From the NCBI GenBank assembly GCA_003486285.1, contig DNGH01000149.1:1-5521 (forward strand): a DNA stretch of 5,521 nt. Direction: 5' to 3'. Shown here one piece after another: positions 5,369 through 5,521 of the stretch. The first letter of the stretch is position 1. Each line of letters opens with the position of its first letter. The position numbers were made by a program, and so were the translations under genes. The notes under the pieces were generated by a model. That model was not told the origin of the DNA. It saw only the letters and a program-made list of their open reading frames with translations, and ran no database searches. The stretch comes from Actinomycetota bacterium. Its GTDB lineage: Bacteria > Actinomycetota > Acidimicrobiia > Spongiisociales > UBA11373.

Positions 5369-5431
5369 AACGAGGTGATTCCATCGGCCCGTATGCGCCC
5401 TCTCTTTAGTGCTAAACGCCCCCGGGCATAG

Positions 5432-5456
5432 GAATGTTCCCGGGAAGGAGGGAGGC
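5432..5456 (+). promoter_or_regulatory. Composite motif copy 2 (candidate operator/promoter of the divergent gene)
   Basis: Read on the plus strand: GAATGTTCCCGG (5432-5443), a 6-nt gap GAAGGA, then GGGAGGC (5450-5456). It matches copy 1 in 18 of the 19 block positions, differs in gap length by 2 nt, and ends 40 nt before the ATG at 5497. It includes the perfect palindrome TTCCCGGGAA (5437-5446) and the dyad GGAA-TG-TTCC (5431-5440). Confidence 0.5.
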
Positions 5457-5496
5457 CCGGCCAGAACGGCAGAAGGCAGACCGTTCGTCGGAGGGC

Positions 5497-5521
5497 ATGG
5501 AGAGGTCAGGGGCCCTGAGGG
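5497..5521 (+). CDS. Possible 5' end of a divergent gene running off the window
   Basis: ATG at 5497 opens a frame (M-E-R-S-G-A-L-R) that stays open to the window end, only eight codons. GGAGG at 5490-5494 precedes it with a short 2-nt gap, which is closer than ideal. The main support is positional: the mirrored upstream motif ends exactly 40 nt before it, the same distance as on the other side for the small protein gene. Nothing can be said about the product. A later start outside the window is possible. Confidence 0.35.

Noticed and set aside
5407..5415. CIRCE heat-shock operator (HrcA site)
   Set aside because: TAGTGCTAA resembles the right half GAGTGCTAA, but the left half TTAGCACTC is absent at the required distance, and no chaperone gene is near.
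5445..5451. Strong Shine-Dalgarno sequence AAGGAGG for a plus-strand gene
   Set aside because: No ATG, GTG or TTG follows within usable distance; the purine run is better explained as part of the mirrored motif.

Overview
The window reads as a stretch of chromosome from a GC-rich actinobacterium, possibly of the Acidimicrobiia type. The evidence is high GC with strong third-position bias, GTG and TTG starts, two genes that appear to be transcribed without a leader from TANNNT -10 boxes placed 6-7 nt before the start codon, and a small cysteine-containing protein of a kind I associate with actinobacteria. The class-level assignment is inference. There is no transposase, integrase, tRNA, rRNA or CRISPR array.

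Layout. Positions 1-21 are three copies of a 7-bp repeat. A DUF4386-like membrane protein follows on the plus strand (239-829, TTG start). The gap to the next gene (830-981) is almost entirely a GC-rich repeat: one inverted partial unit followed by two direct units of 56 and 55 bp that are rich in hairpins. A CPBP-family intramembrane protease lies on the minus strand (982-1653). It diverges from a three-gene ABC-2 exporter operon on the plus strand: ATPase (1740-2687), permease (2684-3451) and second permease (3448-4233), joined by 4-nt stop/start overlaps. The 86-bp divergent region holds two back-to-back leaderless-type -10 boxes.

A second three-copy 7-bp repeat (4234-4254) separates the exporter operon from a minus-strand two-gene operon. 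That operon reads from the right: a 64-residue cysteine/histidine protein (5089-5283), then a cobalamin-binding DNA-binding regulator (4268-5089), with the stop and start fused as TAATG. The regulator has an excisionase/MerR-type helix-turn-helix, a helical cap domain carrying the W-x9-E-H signature of CarH photoreceptors, and a B12-binding Rossmann domain with a probable histidine lower ligand. It is a good candidate for a light- or B12-responsive transcription factor.

The region right of that operon (5284-5521) is the most interesting part. A composite motif, GAATRTTCCCGG followed after 4 or 6 nt by GGGAGGC, occurs twice in mirror orientation. Each copy ends exactly 40 nt before a candidate start codon: the ATG of the small protein on the minus strand (5283) and an ATG on the plus strand (5497) that begins a gene running out of the window. 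This looks like a duplicated promoter or operator serving a divergent gene pair, plausibly bound by the regulator encoded here, although that link is inference.
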